DNA of 64,000 bases from Acidobacteriota bacterium (GTDB lineage: Bacteria; Acidobacteriota; Blastocatellia; Pyrinomonadales; Pyrinomonadaceae). The position numbers and the translations under genes were made by a program. Below, piece by piece: positions 9,227-18,070 of this stretch; the stretch's first letter is position 1, and each line of letters begins with the position of its first letter. The notes under the pieces are model-generated. The model did not search any database. It was not told where the DNA came from and saw nothing but the letters and a program-made list of their open reading frames with translations. The stretch lies in NCBI GenBank assembly GCA_016700075.1, contig CP065000.1:1302001-1366000 (forward strand), read 5' to 3'.

Positions 9227-10466
9227 CATTCGAATGAAAGTTCCCCGCGTCGCATTATTTGCGGATTCCTATGATCAAGTAAACGGGGCGGCGATGACTC
9301 TTCGCCGCCTCGTTGACTATGCGGAAGCCCACGAATTTCCATTCATCTGCTTTTTTGACACCGAAAAGAAGAAGGAAACACACCGAGGCAGCGTCATCGA
9401 ATTCCCCGTTCGCCACTCATTCTTATCCATCGATCTCGACAAAGGCTTAAACTTCGATCCGCTCTTTCTTCGCCACTTTCGCCGAGTGGCTCGGGAGTTG
9501 GAAAGATTCCGTCCCGACCTGATACATATCACGGGCGTGAACGACATCAGCATTCTTGGGGTCCTTCTGTCCGAAAAATTCGATCTGCCGATGATGGCCA
9601 CATGGCATACAAATGTACATGAATTTGGCTCAAGGCGACTGGTGAAACACCTGTGGTTCATGCCCAAACGGACGCGTGCGAGAATAGGTGAGTTCGTTGA
9701 GAAGAAGATCTTTGACTGGGCAATGCTCTATCACAAGATACCTCAATTGACGCTGGCACCGAATCCGGAGATCGTGGAACAGCTTGAAAAGCGGACCGGC
9801 CGCGCCGCCGGCTTGATGGAACGCGGCGTGGACTGCGAAGCATTTGACACCGCGTTCCGAAATGTTGACGACGGCATATTTCGCTTCGGCTACGTCGGCC
9901 GCCTGCAGGCGGAAAAGAACGTAAGGCTGCTCGCCGAAGTTGCGCGGGGCGTTCCGTTCGAGTTGAAGGATAAGGTTCGTTTCCTGATAGTAGGTGATGG
10001 TGCCGAATTGGGATTCTTGAGGGAGAACATACCGAATGCTGAGTTGCCCGGATTCTTAAGAGGCAGAGATCTCGCGGCCGCATACGCGAACATCGATGTA
10101 TTTCTATTTCCCTCCGAGACCGACGCCTTCGGCAACGTCGTTCTGGAGGCGAATGCATCGGGCGTTCCCGCCGTCGTCCTGGACAAAGGAGGGCCCAAAT
10201 TCCTCGTGCGGCACGGCGTGAACGGCATGGTGGCACATTCGTTCAACGAGTTCGTCGAGCACGCGATCGCCCTGCTCCGTTCCCCATCGCTGGTCAAGGA
10301 GATGAAACGCCGTTCCCGTGAGATCGCGATCGAGAGAAGCTGGGATCAGATCTTTCGCGGCGTGTATTCCGCATACGAAGAATGCCTCGAGATACGACGT
10401 TCGTCGCGTGCACGTGCGGCAGCGAGCGGTTCCGTGCCTGCCGAAATACCAAGACCAACCCGTTAG
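9216..10466 (+). CDS. GT4-family glycosyltransferase
   Basis: 416 residues. GT-B fold: the N-terminal domain begins RVALFADSYDQVNGAAMTLR and includes MATWHTNVHEFG. The C-terminal nucleotide-sugar domain has RFGYVGRLQAEKNV and the signature FPSETDAFGNVVLEANASG, whose Glu pair contacts the donor. It resembles lipid or sugar mannosyl/glucosyltransferases of the SQD2/PimB type. The first ATG overlaps the PHP gene by 11 bases; an ATG at 9234 fits the conserved N-terminus equally well. Its partner is probably the PHP enzyme just upstream. The acceptor is unknown. Confidence 0.85.
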   Translation: MPDSIRMKVPRVALFADSYDQVNGAAMTLRRLVDYAEAHEFPFICFFDTEKKKETHRGSVIEFPVRHSFLSIDLDKGLNFDPLFLRHFRRVARELERFRPDLIHITGVNDISILGVLLSEKFDLPMMATWHTNVHEFGSRRLVKHLWFMPKRTRARIGEFVEKKIFDWAMLYHKIPQLTLAPNPEIVEQLEKRTGRAAGLMERGVDCEAFDTAFRNVDDGIFRFGYVGRLQAEKNVRLLAEVARGVPFELKDKVRFLIVGDGAELGFLRENIPNAELPGFLRGRDLAAAYANIDVFLFPSETDAFGNVVLEANASGVPAVVLDKGGPKFLVRHGVNGMVAHSFNEFVEHAIALLRSPSLVKEMKRRSREIAIERSWDQIFRGVYSAYEECLEIRRSSRARAAASGSVPAEIPRPTR

Positions 10467-10594
10467 CCAGCCCGTGTTCGTAAAAGCTTGCTTCGTCTTT
10501 GCCGAAACGCGTATGTTATCATTTACGTTTTCGTTTTCCCGGAGACGGACGTTCCCGCCGAGTTCGAAAATTTCCGCAAACGGCCGCAGCTTAA

Positions 10595-11458
10595 ATGGAC
10601 CGCGAAAGAGCATTGCAAATGTCCCCCGAAGAAGCCATACATCATTCCATCGCCGATGCGGATGATATGGAAGAGGTGTGGGACGATCGTATCTACGTCA
10701 AGGACGTGATACGCAACCTGCTTTCGCATCCCGCACAGCTAATAACGCGTTGGAACTGGAAGGCCGCAACGATGGGAGCTCTGCTCCGCGGCACCTTCTA
10801 TTTCACGGTTTACAAGGCCAGCCGCGAGAATTGGGCGGTCACGATGACGGCCGTGTTCGTTGAGCTTGCATTCAGGTTCTTTACGACGGGGCTTTCCGGT
10901 GCTGTAGTTCAGTCATTTCGAAAAGCGACGCCGATCTGGCAGGCAAACATCATCGTCTCGATACTGCTGCCCGCTTTCAGCCACACCGTCGAATTTTTTA
11001 CGCATTACATTCAGGAACATTATTTTTTTGATGTTCTTGCCGCATCGCAGGACGGTGTCGCCCGAAAACGAGCATTCGCCATTTCCGTGCTTTTCTCTGT
11101 TCTGTCGGTGCTTTTCAATCTTTACATAATGCGTCACGGCGTTTTGCTGGTAGGTGCAGGCGAAGAGACCAAGACATTCGGACAGGACCTGAGACGCATT
11201 CCGCGGCTTGTCGGAGAGTTTGTCGCTTTCCTGCCCGTCCAAATATCGCGTTTCCTTGAAACAGGAAAGATACTGAACGCATTGACTTGGTTCGCCGCTT
11301 TCGGCCTGTCTGTCGGTGCGATCCTGGGAACGTTCCGCGGCAGGTGGCAGTGGGCGTGGACAACGGCCCTCGGTGCGTGGGGAATATTGCTCTTCGCGGT
11401 CGTTCTCGCCTTCACGATACGTTTCTTTATGCGCCGCAGCGGCAAGCTAGCCGATTAA
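10595..11458 (+). CDS. Integral membrane protein, unknown function
   Basis: 287 residues. A soluble acidic N-terminus (about 70 residues, MSPEEAIHHSIADADDMEEVW) precedes five or six hydrophobic segments, and the tail is basic (RFFMRRSGKLAD). I do not recognise a named family. It follows the glycosyltransferase by 128 bases and is followed by the permease gene after 11 bases, so it is probably co-transcribed with the permease. Confidence 0.65.
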   Translation: MDRERALQMSPEEAIHHSIADADDMEEVWDDRIYVKDVIRNLLSHPAQLITRWNWKAATMGALLRGTFYFTVYKASRENWAVTMTAVFVELAFRFFTTGLSGAVVQSFRKATPIWQANIIVSILLPAFSHTVEFFTHYIQEHYFFDVLAASQDGVARKRAFAISVLFSVLSVLFNLYIMRHGVLLVGAGEETKTFGQDLRRIPRLVGEFVAFLPVQISRFLETGKILNALTWFAAFGLSVGAILGTFRGRWQWAWTTALGAWGILLFAVVLAFTIRFFMRRSGKLAD

Positions 11459-11469
11459 ACTCGCCACAG

Positions 11470-12567
11470 ATGCTCGAACTCGTCCTCGCAAATCTCCGCG
11501 TCCGTCCGCTACGTACTTTCATCAGCATTATCGGTGTGGCGATCGGCGTCGTTCTCGTCGTGCTCTTTACAGGGCTGGCGCAAGGAATGACCAATGAGAT
11601 GTCAAAACGCGCCGCTAACTGGAAAGCAGAGATCATCTTCACACGCCCGGGCGGCATGGACGCGACCAGTTCGAACGCCGCCGTTGACGTTCGGTACGCC
11701 GAACGCCTGCTCGAGATACCGGGCGTACAAACGACCACGCCTGTGCTGCGCTACGTTTCATCTGATTCCCGCGGAAGCTGGGGCATTCGCCAGCTCGACG
11801 GCGTTGACTGGCCGGCATTCTCAGCGATGAACGAGATCAGCATCGTCGATGGCCGCCCGCCCGTTGCGTTTGACGAGATCATCATCGATCAGCGTCAGCT
11901 CGAAAGCGAGAACCTTTCGATCGGCGGAACATACGAGCTTTTCGGCGGTAAGCAGTACAAGATAACAGGCGTTTTCGCACCGCCGTCAGGCTCTCGCATC
12001 AAGTTATCGCTCGCCGGCCTGCAGGATGCTCTGCAGACAGACAAATGCACTTATATCCTCGTTAAGGTCAAAAGCGGCTACGACCCCGAAAAGGTCGCGG
12101 CCGAGATCAACGCCGCGTTGCCCGGCAACCGCATCAATCTGACCAGCGAATTCATTACGGACGCACAGGAACGCCTGCCCGGGCTGAACACATTCCTCCG
12201 CGTGCTCGTTCTGCTCGGGGCATTGGTCAGCACCGTATTCGTGCTGCTGTCGATGTACACGACCATCACCGAACGCCGCAAAGAGATCGGCATCTTAAAG
12301 TCGCTCGGAGCGTCGCACCGCTTCATCATCGGCACGATCGAGGGCGAGGCTCTTCTGATCGGCGTGTTGGGAATAATCTTTGGGCTGGCGACGGCGTTCG
12401 CCGCTTCGCAGGTTATCTCGCGGCAGTTCGAGCTTGCCTTTGAATTCAGCCTCGGCTGGATACTTACTGCTGTTGCCATCGCCATCGGCGGCAGCCTGGT
12501 CGGAGCTCTCTACCCCGCATGGCGGGCCGCAGGCATCGACCCCGTCGAAGTGATGCTGAACGAATAG
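11470..12567 (+). CDS. ABC transporter permease, FtsX/MacB type
   Basis: 365 residues from the ATG at 11470. Layout is typical of FtsX-like permeases: one N-terminal membrane helix (RTFISIIGVAIGVVLVVLFTG), a periplasmic domain of about 210 residues, then three C-terminal helices ending in GALYPAWRAAGIDPVEVML, the family's closing motif. Such permeases work as dimers with a MacB/LolD-type ATPase in lipoprotein export, drug export or mechanotransmission. No ATPase gene is adjacent, so the partner must be encoded elsewhere. The frame is open further upstream, inside the preceding gene, but homology starts here. Confidence 0.88.
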   Translation: MLELVLANLRVRPLRTFISIIGVAIGVVLVVLFTGLAQGMTNEMSKRAANWKAEIIFTRPGGMDATSSNAAVDVRYAERLLEIPGVQTTTPVLRYVSSDSRGSWGIRQLDGVDWPAFSAMNEISIVDGRPPVAFDEIIIDQRQLESENLSIGGTYELFGGKQYKITGVFAPPSGSRIKLSLAGLQDALQTDKCTYILVKVKSGYDPEKVAAEINAALPGNRINLTSEFITDAQERLPGLNTFLRVLVLLGALVSTVFVLLSMYTTITERRKEIGILKSLGASHRFIIGTIEGEALLIGVLGIIFGLATAFAASQVISRQFELAFEFSLGWILTAVAIAIGGSLVGALYPAWRAAGIDPVEVMLNE

Positions 12568-12627
12568 CCCTCAACTCTTCCCTCTTCCCTTTTTTCTTGC
12601 CTTTTCCCTCTCGCTTGATTACACTCG

Positions 12628-12651
12628 TATTATTGTTTCATTGATGCAACA
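12628..12651 (+). promoter_or_regulatory. imuA promoter -10 and candidate SOS operator
   Basis: TATTAT (12628-12633) is directly followed by TGTTTCA-TTGA-TGCAACA (12634-12651), an imperfect inverted repeat with a 4-base spacer and one mismatch. The same arrangement (TATTAT plus TGTTTCA-N4-TGAAACA) stands before ruvA at 63794-63816. Position over the -10/+1 region suits a repressor. Because imuA-imuB-dnaE2 and ruvA are LexA targets in many bacteria, LexA is the likely binder; this is inference. The -35 region is weak. Confidence 0.55.
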
Positions 12652-12688
12652 GCGTTCTGCATACAGAATGTGAGCACAAGCGTCGCCG

Positions 12689-13339
12689 ATGGCACATTTG
12701 AGCCTTGTAAAAAGCCTTTCTGACCTCAGGGAACAGCACCGCTCGCAGGACGAACTGCTGCTGGAGCCGCTCGGCCTCGCTCTCACACGCGGGACGCTCG
12801 TCGAATTTTCGGGCCCGTCCGGCTGTGGCAAAACGAGCCTCGCCGTAATGCTGCTCGCACGGCTGACAGCGGCGGGCGAGGCGTGTGCGGCTGTTGACGC
12901 AAGCGGCGGTTTCGACGCGGCCTCAGCCGCTGCTGCGGGCGTTGATATGCGAAATCTGCTGTGGATACGCTGCGGCGGCGACATCGAAAAGGCGTTCATG
13001 GCTGCCGATCTGCTCGTACAGGCAAAAGGCTTCGGAGCGGTCTGGCTCAACCTCAGCGGCCTGCCCGAACGCCAACTTCGGCTCGTGCCCCGCACATATT
13101 GGTACCGCTATCGCACACGCATCCGCGAAACGCCGACCATACTCGCCGTCACGTCTGCAGAACCTGTTACGGGCTCGGCGTCGCAGCGATCGTTCAGGTT
13201 GGAACGGACGGCCGCCGTGTGGTCGGGCGGCGGGCGTTTCAAGCTGCTACGCGAACTGCGCCCCGACATCGAATCTCGAAAGGCTGCCGCGGCGGAGCGT
13301 TTTCAGGGGCTTTTTGAAATGGATTACAGCGGAGCGTGA
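12689..13339 (+). CDS. imuA: ImuA-like RecA-fold protein of the mutagenesis cassette
   Basis: 216 residues. A single RecA-like ATPase fold with Walker A GPSGCGKTS (residues 42-50) and a later hydrophobic strand (AVWLNLSGLP) in the Walker B place. In other bacteria ImuA/ImuA' works with ImuB and DnaE2 in damage-induced, error-prone translesion synthesis, and contacts RecA. The assignment rests mainly on context: imuB starts 7 bases after this stop and dnaE2 follows. A candidate SOS operator lies 37 bases upstream. A second palindrome, TTCTG-CATA-CAGAA, is at 12655-12668. Confidence 0.82.
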   Translation: MAHLSLVKSLSDLREQHRSQDELLLEPLGLALTRGTLVEFSGPSGCGKTSLAVMLLARLTAAGEACAAVDASGGFDAASAAAAGVDMRNLLWIRCGGDIEKAFMAADLLVQAKGFGAVWLNLSGLPERQLRLVPRTYWYRYRTRIRETPTILAVTSAEPVTGSASQRSFRLERTAAVWSGGGRFKLLRELRPDIESRKAAAAERFQGLFEMDYSGA

Positions 13340-13346
13340 GACCGAG

Positions 13347-14603
13347 ATGCCGAAACTCTACGCCTGCATTTCGTCGCCGAGTGCGTCCGCCGATATGCCT
13401 CTGCTGCTGGCCGCCGCACGCGAATTCGCATACGCCATCGAAACGGCGGACGACGGCGTGCTGTTTGATGTGAGCGGGCTCGACCGGCTGATCGGCGGAC
13501 CGGAAAAGATACGGGAAAAGATCGTGGAATTCATGTGTGCGAACAAAATTTCAGGCGGCGTCGGCGTGGCGGAAACGCCCGATGCCGCACGTATGCTCGC
13601 ACGTGCAGTCGATGCAGTTGAAGAACCGGCTGACGACGTTTTCCGCAAGCTGCCGCTGACCGCACTCGACATCGAATGCGACACTCTGCGTGTTTTTCAC
13701 GACCTTGGATTGCGTCGCATCGAGGATCTGCTCGCGATACCGCGTGCCGAGCTTGTCGGTCGCTACGGCATCGAATTCGAACGCGTCATACGCTCCGCCG
13801 AACGCCGCGATTCCCGCCCGATCACGCCGAACGTCCGCGAAACGTCCGCCGTCTGGATCTACGAGCTCGACATGCCGGTCGAGGATTTCGAACAGCTCGT
13901 TTTCCTGCTCAATCACGGCCTGGAAAAGATATTCGCACGCGCGACACGGATCGGCATGAGCACGGACCGCGTCGAACTCGCGTTCGATCTGGACAAAAAG
14001 CCGACGCGTGAATATGACATCCACGCGGCTTTCCCGACGCTCGAGCGGCCATTTTGGCTAAAGCTCATCACGCTACGCATCTCCGCCGATCCGCCCGAAG
14101 CCGCTATCAGGTCGCTGCGTGCCGAGGCACATTTCACGCCGCCGCGGCCCGACCAAAAAGGGCTTTACGCCGTTTCGCGGCCGACGCCGGAAAGCCTGCA
14201 GTTGACGCTGGCAAAGCTAAAAAAGCTGGTCGGCGTCGCAAATGTCGGCACGCCGAGCCTCGTAGATCAGCGTGTGGAACGGCCTTTTGAACTTGATGCC
14301 GCGGCTGTCCCGCTCGGTATCGAAAGCACGACGCAGCCCTCGGACCGCTCGGTCATCGCGTTCACATATTACGAGCCGCCGCTGCGGGCCGATGTCCTCG
14401 TCCGCAATGGCCGTCTCGTATATCTGACGACGCGGCATTTCCGCGGACGCGTCGCAGAATATAGCGGCGTCTGGCGCGGAAATTCACGCTGGTGGGACCG
14501 CCCGTGGCGGACGCAGGAATGGGACGTCGAGATCGAGGACGGCGGCATCTATCGCCTGGCAAAAGCCGGCAAAGAGTGGTTCGTCGTAGGCGAATACGAC
14601 TAG
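13347..14603 (+). CDS. imuB: ImuB-like inactive Y-family polymerase
   Basis: 418 residues from the ATG at 13347. Y-family fingers/thumb/little-finger architecture can be followed (GVLFDVSGLDRLIGG; helix-hairpin segment RIEDLLAIPRAELVGRYG). The N-terminal catalytic DxD strand of active Y-family polymerases is absent: the protein begins YACISSPSASADMPLLLAA, and the usual SIDE motif is DVSGLD. This matches ImuB, a non-catalytic bridge that ties DnaE2 to the beta clamp. It is shorter at the N-terminus than proteobacterial ImuB (about 500 residues). Spacing to imuA is 7 bases, so co-transcription is likely. Confidence 0.87.
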   Translation: MPKLYACISSPSASADMPLLLAAAREFAYAIETADDGVLFDVSGLDRLIGGPEKIREKIVEFMCANKISGGVGVAETPDAARMLARAVDAVEEPADDVFRKLPLTALDIECDTLRVFHDLGLRRIEDLLAIPRAELVGRYGIEFERVIRSAERRDSRPITPNVRETSAVWIYELDMPVEDFEQLVFLLNHGLEKIFARATRIGMSTDRVELAFDLDKKPTREYDIHAAFPTLERPFWLKLITLRISADPPEAAIRSLRAEAHFTPPRPDQKGLYAVSRPTPESLQLTLAKLKKLVGVANVGTPSLVDQRVERPFELDAAAVPLGIESTTQPSDRSVIAFTYYEPPLRADVLVRNGRLVYLTTRHFRGRVAEYSGVWRGNSRWWDRPWRTQEWDVEIEDGGIYRLAKAGKEWFVVGEYD

Positions 14604-14622
14604 AAGGCTTGAATACTCGGCC

Positions 14623-14704
14623 CACTATTCACTTACGACTTGTAACTATCCACTGTAGATAAACTATTTCTACAGTTAATAGTTTCAAGTGATAAGTGAC
14701 AAGT
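14623..14704. repeat. Low-complexity intergenic palindrome before dnaE2
   Basis: Left words ACTTACGACTTGTAACTAT and right words ATAGTTTCAAGTGATAAGT face each other around CTGTAGATAAACTATTTCTACAG, itself a hairpin. The spacer between imuB and dnaE2 consists almost entirely of this element. It belongs to the class of short-word repeats found in several gaps of this window. Confidence 0.6.
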
Positions 14705-14722
14705 CGCCGCCGCTAACTGCTA

Positions 14723-17700
14723 ATGTTCTGCGAACTTCACACACGTTCTGCGTTCAGTTTTTTGTCTTCGGGTTCGCAGCCCGAGGATCTGGCCGTGCGT
14801 GCGGCTGAATTGGGCATCGCGGCAATGGCGCTGATCGACCGCGATACGGTCGCGGGTGCGGTGCGGTTTCATTTTGAGGCACGCGAGCAAGGCATCAAAG
14901 CGATCGTCGGCTCTGAGATCACGATGGAAGACGGCAGCCTGTTGCCGCTCATTCCGCTGAATTTGGCGGGCTATCAGAATCTCGCAAAACTCATCACGAC
15001 GATCAAATTACGCAACAAAAAAGGCGAGCACTTCGCGACGCGGCGTGACATCGAGGAACACTCCGCAGGGCTGATGTGTTTCACCGGCGGAGCCGACGGT
15101 TTTATGCACCGCAGCGTGAAATGCGGCACGCCGCAGGCTGACCTCGCGTGGCTGAATTACGCATTTCCCGGCCGTCTATATGTCGAGCTGCAGCGGCATC
15201 ATCTTCGCCACGAAGAGGCTGTCAACCAGACGCTGCTCGGTCTTGCACACAAGCTGCGGCTTCCCATTTTTGTCTCGAACGGTGCGTATTACGCCGACGA
15301 ACGCGCACGCGAACTCTACGACGTTTTCACCTGCATCAAAAATCACACGACGATCTATAAAGCCGGCCGGCTGCTCTCGGAAAACAGCGAGCGTTATATA
15401 AAAACAGCGGCGCAGATGCTGCGGCTTTTTGACGATATGCCGGAGGCGGTCGAGATCACGCGAGATATCGCGGACCGCGTCAATTTCTCGATGGACGAGC
15501 TTGGTTATACGTTCCCCGATTATCCCGTGCCGCCGGGCGAGACGATGGACACGCTGCTAAAACAGCTCGTCGAATCCGGCGCCGTCGAACGCTATGGCGG
15601 CATCAACGCCGAGACACGTGCCAAGCTCGACAAAGAGCTCGGCCTTATCCGCAAGCTGAAACTCGCGGGCTATTTTCTCGTCGTCTGGGACATCTCCGAT
15701 TTCTGCAAACGCGAGCGGATCTTGTCGCAAGGCCGCGGCTCAGCGGCAAATTCCGTCGTCTGCTACGCGCTCGGCATCACCGCGGTCGACCCGATCAAGG
15801 CGCAGCTTCTGTTCGAGCGTTTCCTTTCCGAAGAACGCGGCGAATATCCCGACATCGACATCGATCTGCCGTCGGGCGACGACCGCGAACGCGTCATCCA
15901 ATACGTCTATCAAAAATACGGCCGTCGCGGTGCGGCGATGACGGCGAACGTCATCTCGTATCGCGGGCGTTCGGCGATACGCGAGGTCGGCAAGGTTTTC
16001 GGTTTTGACGCCGATTCCCTGACGCAGCTTTCGAAGCTCAATCCGTATTTTGAATCGTTCAAAGGCGAGGAGCTTCACGAGATCCTGCGCGAGCAGGGCT
16101 TTGACACATCGGACGAACGCCGCGTAACGAAATTTGCGGAACTCTATACGCGCATTCTCGATTTCCCGCGGCATCTGGGCCAGCATTCCGGCGGCATGGT
16201 GATCTCGCTCGGGCGGCTCGACGGCGTTGTCCCGATCGAGCCGGCGTCGATGGACGGCCGCACGATCATTCAATGGGACAAGGACGATTGCGAACGCCTC
16301 GGCATCATCAAGGTCGATCTGCTCGGCCTCGGCATGATGGCGGTGCTGCGTGACACCATCGAGCTTGTCCGTGATCATTACGGCGATGACATCGGGCTTT
16401 ACAAGATACCGCCCGACGACCCGAAAGTTTACAAAGCCCTGCAGGAAGCCGACACGATCGGTATGTTTCAGGTCGAAAGCCGTGCCCAGATCGCGTTTTT
16501 GCCAAAATCTCGGCCCGAGAATTTTTATGACATCGTCGTCCAGGTCGCGATCATCCGCCCCGGCCCGGTCGTCGGCAATATGCTCAGCTCATACATCAAA
16601 CGCCGCCAAGGCATCGAGCCGATCGACTACATTCATCCGCGGCTCGAGCAGACTCTGAAACGCACGCTCGGCGTGCCGCTTTTTCAAGAGCAATTGCTCA
16701 AGATCGCGATGGACATCGCAGATTTCACCGGCGGCCAGGCTGAGGAACTGCGGCGTGCGATGGGATTCAAACGCGCCGATCGGCGGCTCATTTCGATCGA
16801 GGAAAAACTGCGTGCCGGCATGACGCGAAACGACATCGACACCGCGACGCAGGACCGCATCGTCGCGTCCGTCAAAGCGTTTGCGAACTACGGTTTCCCC
16901 GAATCGCACGCTGCGAGCTTCGCATTGCTCGCCTACGCGTCCGCTTATTTCATACTGCATTACCGTGCGGCCTTCATGGTCGCGATGTTCAATAATTACC
17001 CGCTCGGTTTCTACTCCGCAGCGACTTTGGTCAAAGATGCACAACGCCACGGCCTGCATTTCCTGCCCGTCGATATCAATCATTCCGACTATCTTTTCAA
17101 GATCGAGGGCGACAAGGTCCGCGTCGGCCTCAAATACATCCGCGGCCTCCGCCAAGAGATCGGCGAAGCGATCGTCGCGGAACGCTCTCGGCATCAACGG
17201 CTCTGCCGTTCTATTTGCGGTGAGGCTTGCCTCACCGGTCAGCAGCCCTATGCTCATGCGGCTATGCCGCCGAACGATCCCCAGAGCGGCGGCACAGCCG
17301 CGGAATATTTTATGACGAGTACGGAAAAGCTTAGCTTTTCCGCAGATAGAGCGGCAGAGCCGCAGAATTGCAAATGCGGTTGGTACACCGATATCGACGA
17401 CCTCATCCGCCGCGTGCCGTCGATCAACAAACGCGAGATACGGGCCCTGAGCATGGCAGGTGCATTGAATTTCGACGGCACCATCCACCGCCGCAAAGCA
17501 TTGTGGCAAACCGAGCTCGCGATGCAGCCGGCCGGTAAGCTTTTTGACCAATGCACAAGCCCGCACGTTAGTAAGGGCGATACACGCGACTTGAGTGATC
17601 CGCCCTTGCTGACGCGCGGGCCTACGCATTCTGCCGGAAACGCTACTTTTCTCACTCGCCTCGAAGGCATCGAGCTTGTCGAGGCCGATCTGCGGCAGAC

Positions 17701-18070
17701 GGGCATCACTATCGGCAAACATCCGATGGCTTTTTTGCGTGACGAACTGCGGCGAAACGGCATCCTTTCCGCCGTTGAGACAAAGACGCTGCCCGAACGC
17801 GAGATCGTCTCGGTCGCCGGTGCGGTGATCATACGCCAGCGTCCGATGACGGCGAAAGAGGTCGTTTTTATCACGCTTGAGGACGAGACCGGCCATTCGA
17901 ATTTCGTCGTGATGCCCGACGTTTTCGAGCGTTTCCGTGCAGTGATAAATCAGAATGATTACCTGATCATCCGCGGCATCGCCGAACGCGACGCGATGAT
18001 AAAGGCTCTGCATTTCCGGTCGATCACGGGACAAATAAACGCGGCGGTCGAAGCACACAATTTTAGATAG
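14723..18070 (+). CDS. dnaE2: Error-prone DNA polymerase III alpha subunit DnaE2
   Basis: 1115 residues. The N-terminal PHP domain (CELHTRSAFSFLSSGS) is followed by the C-family polymerase core: SQGRGSAANSVVCYALGI, the catalytic aspartates in PDIDIDLPSGDDRE (about residue 375), and the GRSAIREVGKVFG and HSGGMVIS motifs; an OB-fold region comes near the end. DnaE2 is usually 1030-1080 residues. The excess here is explained by two in-frame insertions made of palindromic DNA, at about residues 825-881 and 944-969, both in loops of the C-terminal half. It acts with ImuA and ImuB in translesion synthesis. Confidence 0.95.
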   Translation: MFCELHTRSAFSFLSSGSQPEDLAVRAAELGIAAMALIDRDTVAGAVRFHFEAREQGIKAIVGSEITMEDGSLLPLIPLNLAGYQNLAKLITTIKLRNKKGEHFATRRDIEEHSAGLMCFTGGADGFMHRSVKCGTPQADLAWLNYAFPGRLYVELQRHHLRHEEAVNQTLLGLAHKLRLPIFVSNGAYYADERARELYDVFTCIKNHTTIYKAGRLLSENSERYIKTAAQMLRLFDDMPEAVEITRDIADRVNFSMDELGYTFPDYPVPPGETMDTLLKQLVESGAVERYGGINAETRAKLDKELGLIRKLKLAGYFLVVWDISDFCKRERILSQGRGSAANSVVCYALGITAVDPIKAQLLFERFLSEERGEYPDIDIDLPSGDDRERVIQYVYQKYGRRGAAMTANVISYRGRSAIREVGKVFGFDADSLTQLSKLNPYFESFKGEELHEILREQGFDTSDERRVTKFAELYTRILDFPRHLGQHSGGMVISLGRLDGVVPIEPASMDGRTIIQWDKDDCERLGIIKVDLLGLGMMAVLRDTIELVRDHYGDDIGLYKIPPDDPKVYKALQEADTIGMFQVESRAQIAFLPKSRPENFYDIVVQVAIIRPGPVVGNMLSSYIKRRQGIEPIDYIHPRLEQTLKRTLGVPLFQEQLLKIAMDIADFTGGQAEELRRAMGFKRADRRLISIEEKLRAGMTRNDIDTATQDRIVASVKAFANYGFPESHAASFALLAYASAYFILHYRAAFMVAMFNNYPLGFYSAATLVKDAQRHGLHFLPVDINHSDYLFKIEGDKVRVGLKYIRGLRQEIGEAIVAERSRHQRLCRSICGEACLTGQQPYAHAAMPPNDPQSGGTAAEYFMTSTEKLSFSADRAAEPQNCKCGWYTDIDDLIRRVPSINKREIRALSMAGALNFDGTIHRRKALWQTELAMQPAGKLFDQCTSPHVSKGDTRDLSDPPLLTRGPTHSAGNATFLTRLEGIELVEADLRQTGITIGKHPMAFLRDELRRNGILSAVETKTLPEREIVSVAGAVIIRQRPMTAKEVVFITLEDETGHSNFVVMPDVFERFRAVINQNDYLIIRGIAERDAMIKALHFRSITGQINAAVEAHNFR
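17196..17363. repeat. Cluster of short palindromes inserted in frame in dnaE2
   Basis: Within 168 bases there are at least five perfect hairpins: AACGGC-tct-GCCGTT (17196-17210), CGGTGAGGC-tt-GCCTCACCG (17218-17237), GCGGC-tat-GCCGC (17258-17270), CGGAAAAGC-tta-GCTTTTCCG (17322-17342) and GCGGC-aga-GCCGC (17351-17363). They encode residues 825-881, which do not resemble DnaE2 and separate GEAIVAE from WYTDIDDLIRRV, segments that are close together in other DnaE2 proteins. Reading frame is kept. Confidence 0.8.
17553..17627. repeat. Inserted inverted repeat, copy 1 (in dnaE2)
   Basis: Two 27-base arms (17553-17579 and 17601-17627) match at 21 of 27 positions when one is reverse-complemented, around a 21-base loop. 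Core arm sequence is AGTAAGGGCG against CGCCCTTGCT. It encodes SPHVSKGD...PPLLTRG inside DnaE2. The same element, with the same loop length, is present at 21041-21119 in another gene. Confidence 0.85.

Noticed and set aside
12655..12668. TTCTG-CATA-CAGAA palindrome upstream of imuA
   Set aside because: Perfect 5-bp arms, but no second copy before ruvA or uvrA was found, so the neighbouring TGTTTCA-type site is the better operator candidate.
16589..18058. 489-codon open frame antisense to dnaE2
   Set aside because: It mirrors the high-GC coding frame of dnaE2, whose polymerase motifs are beyond doubt.
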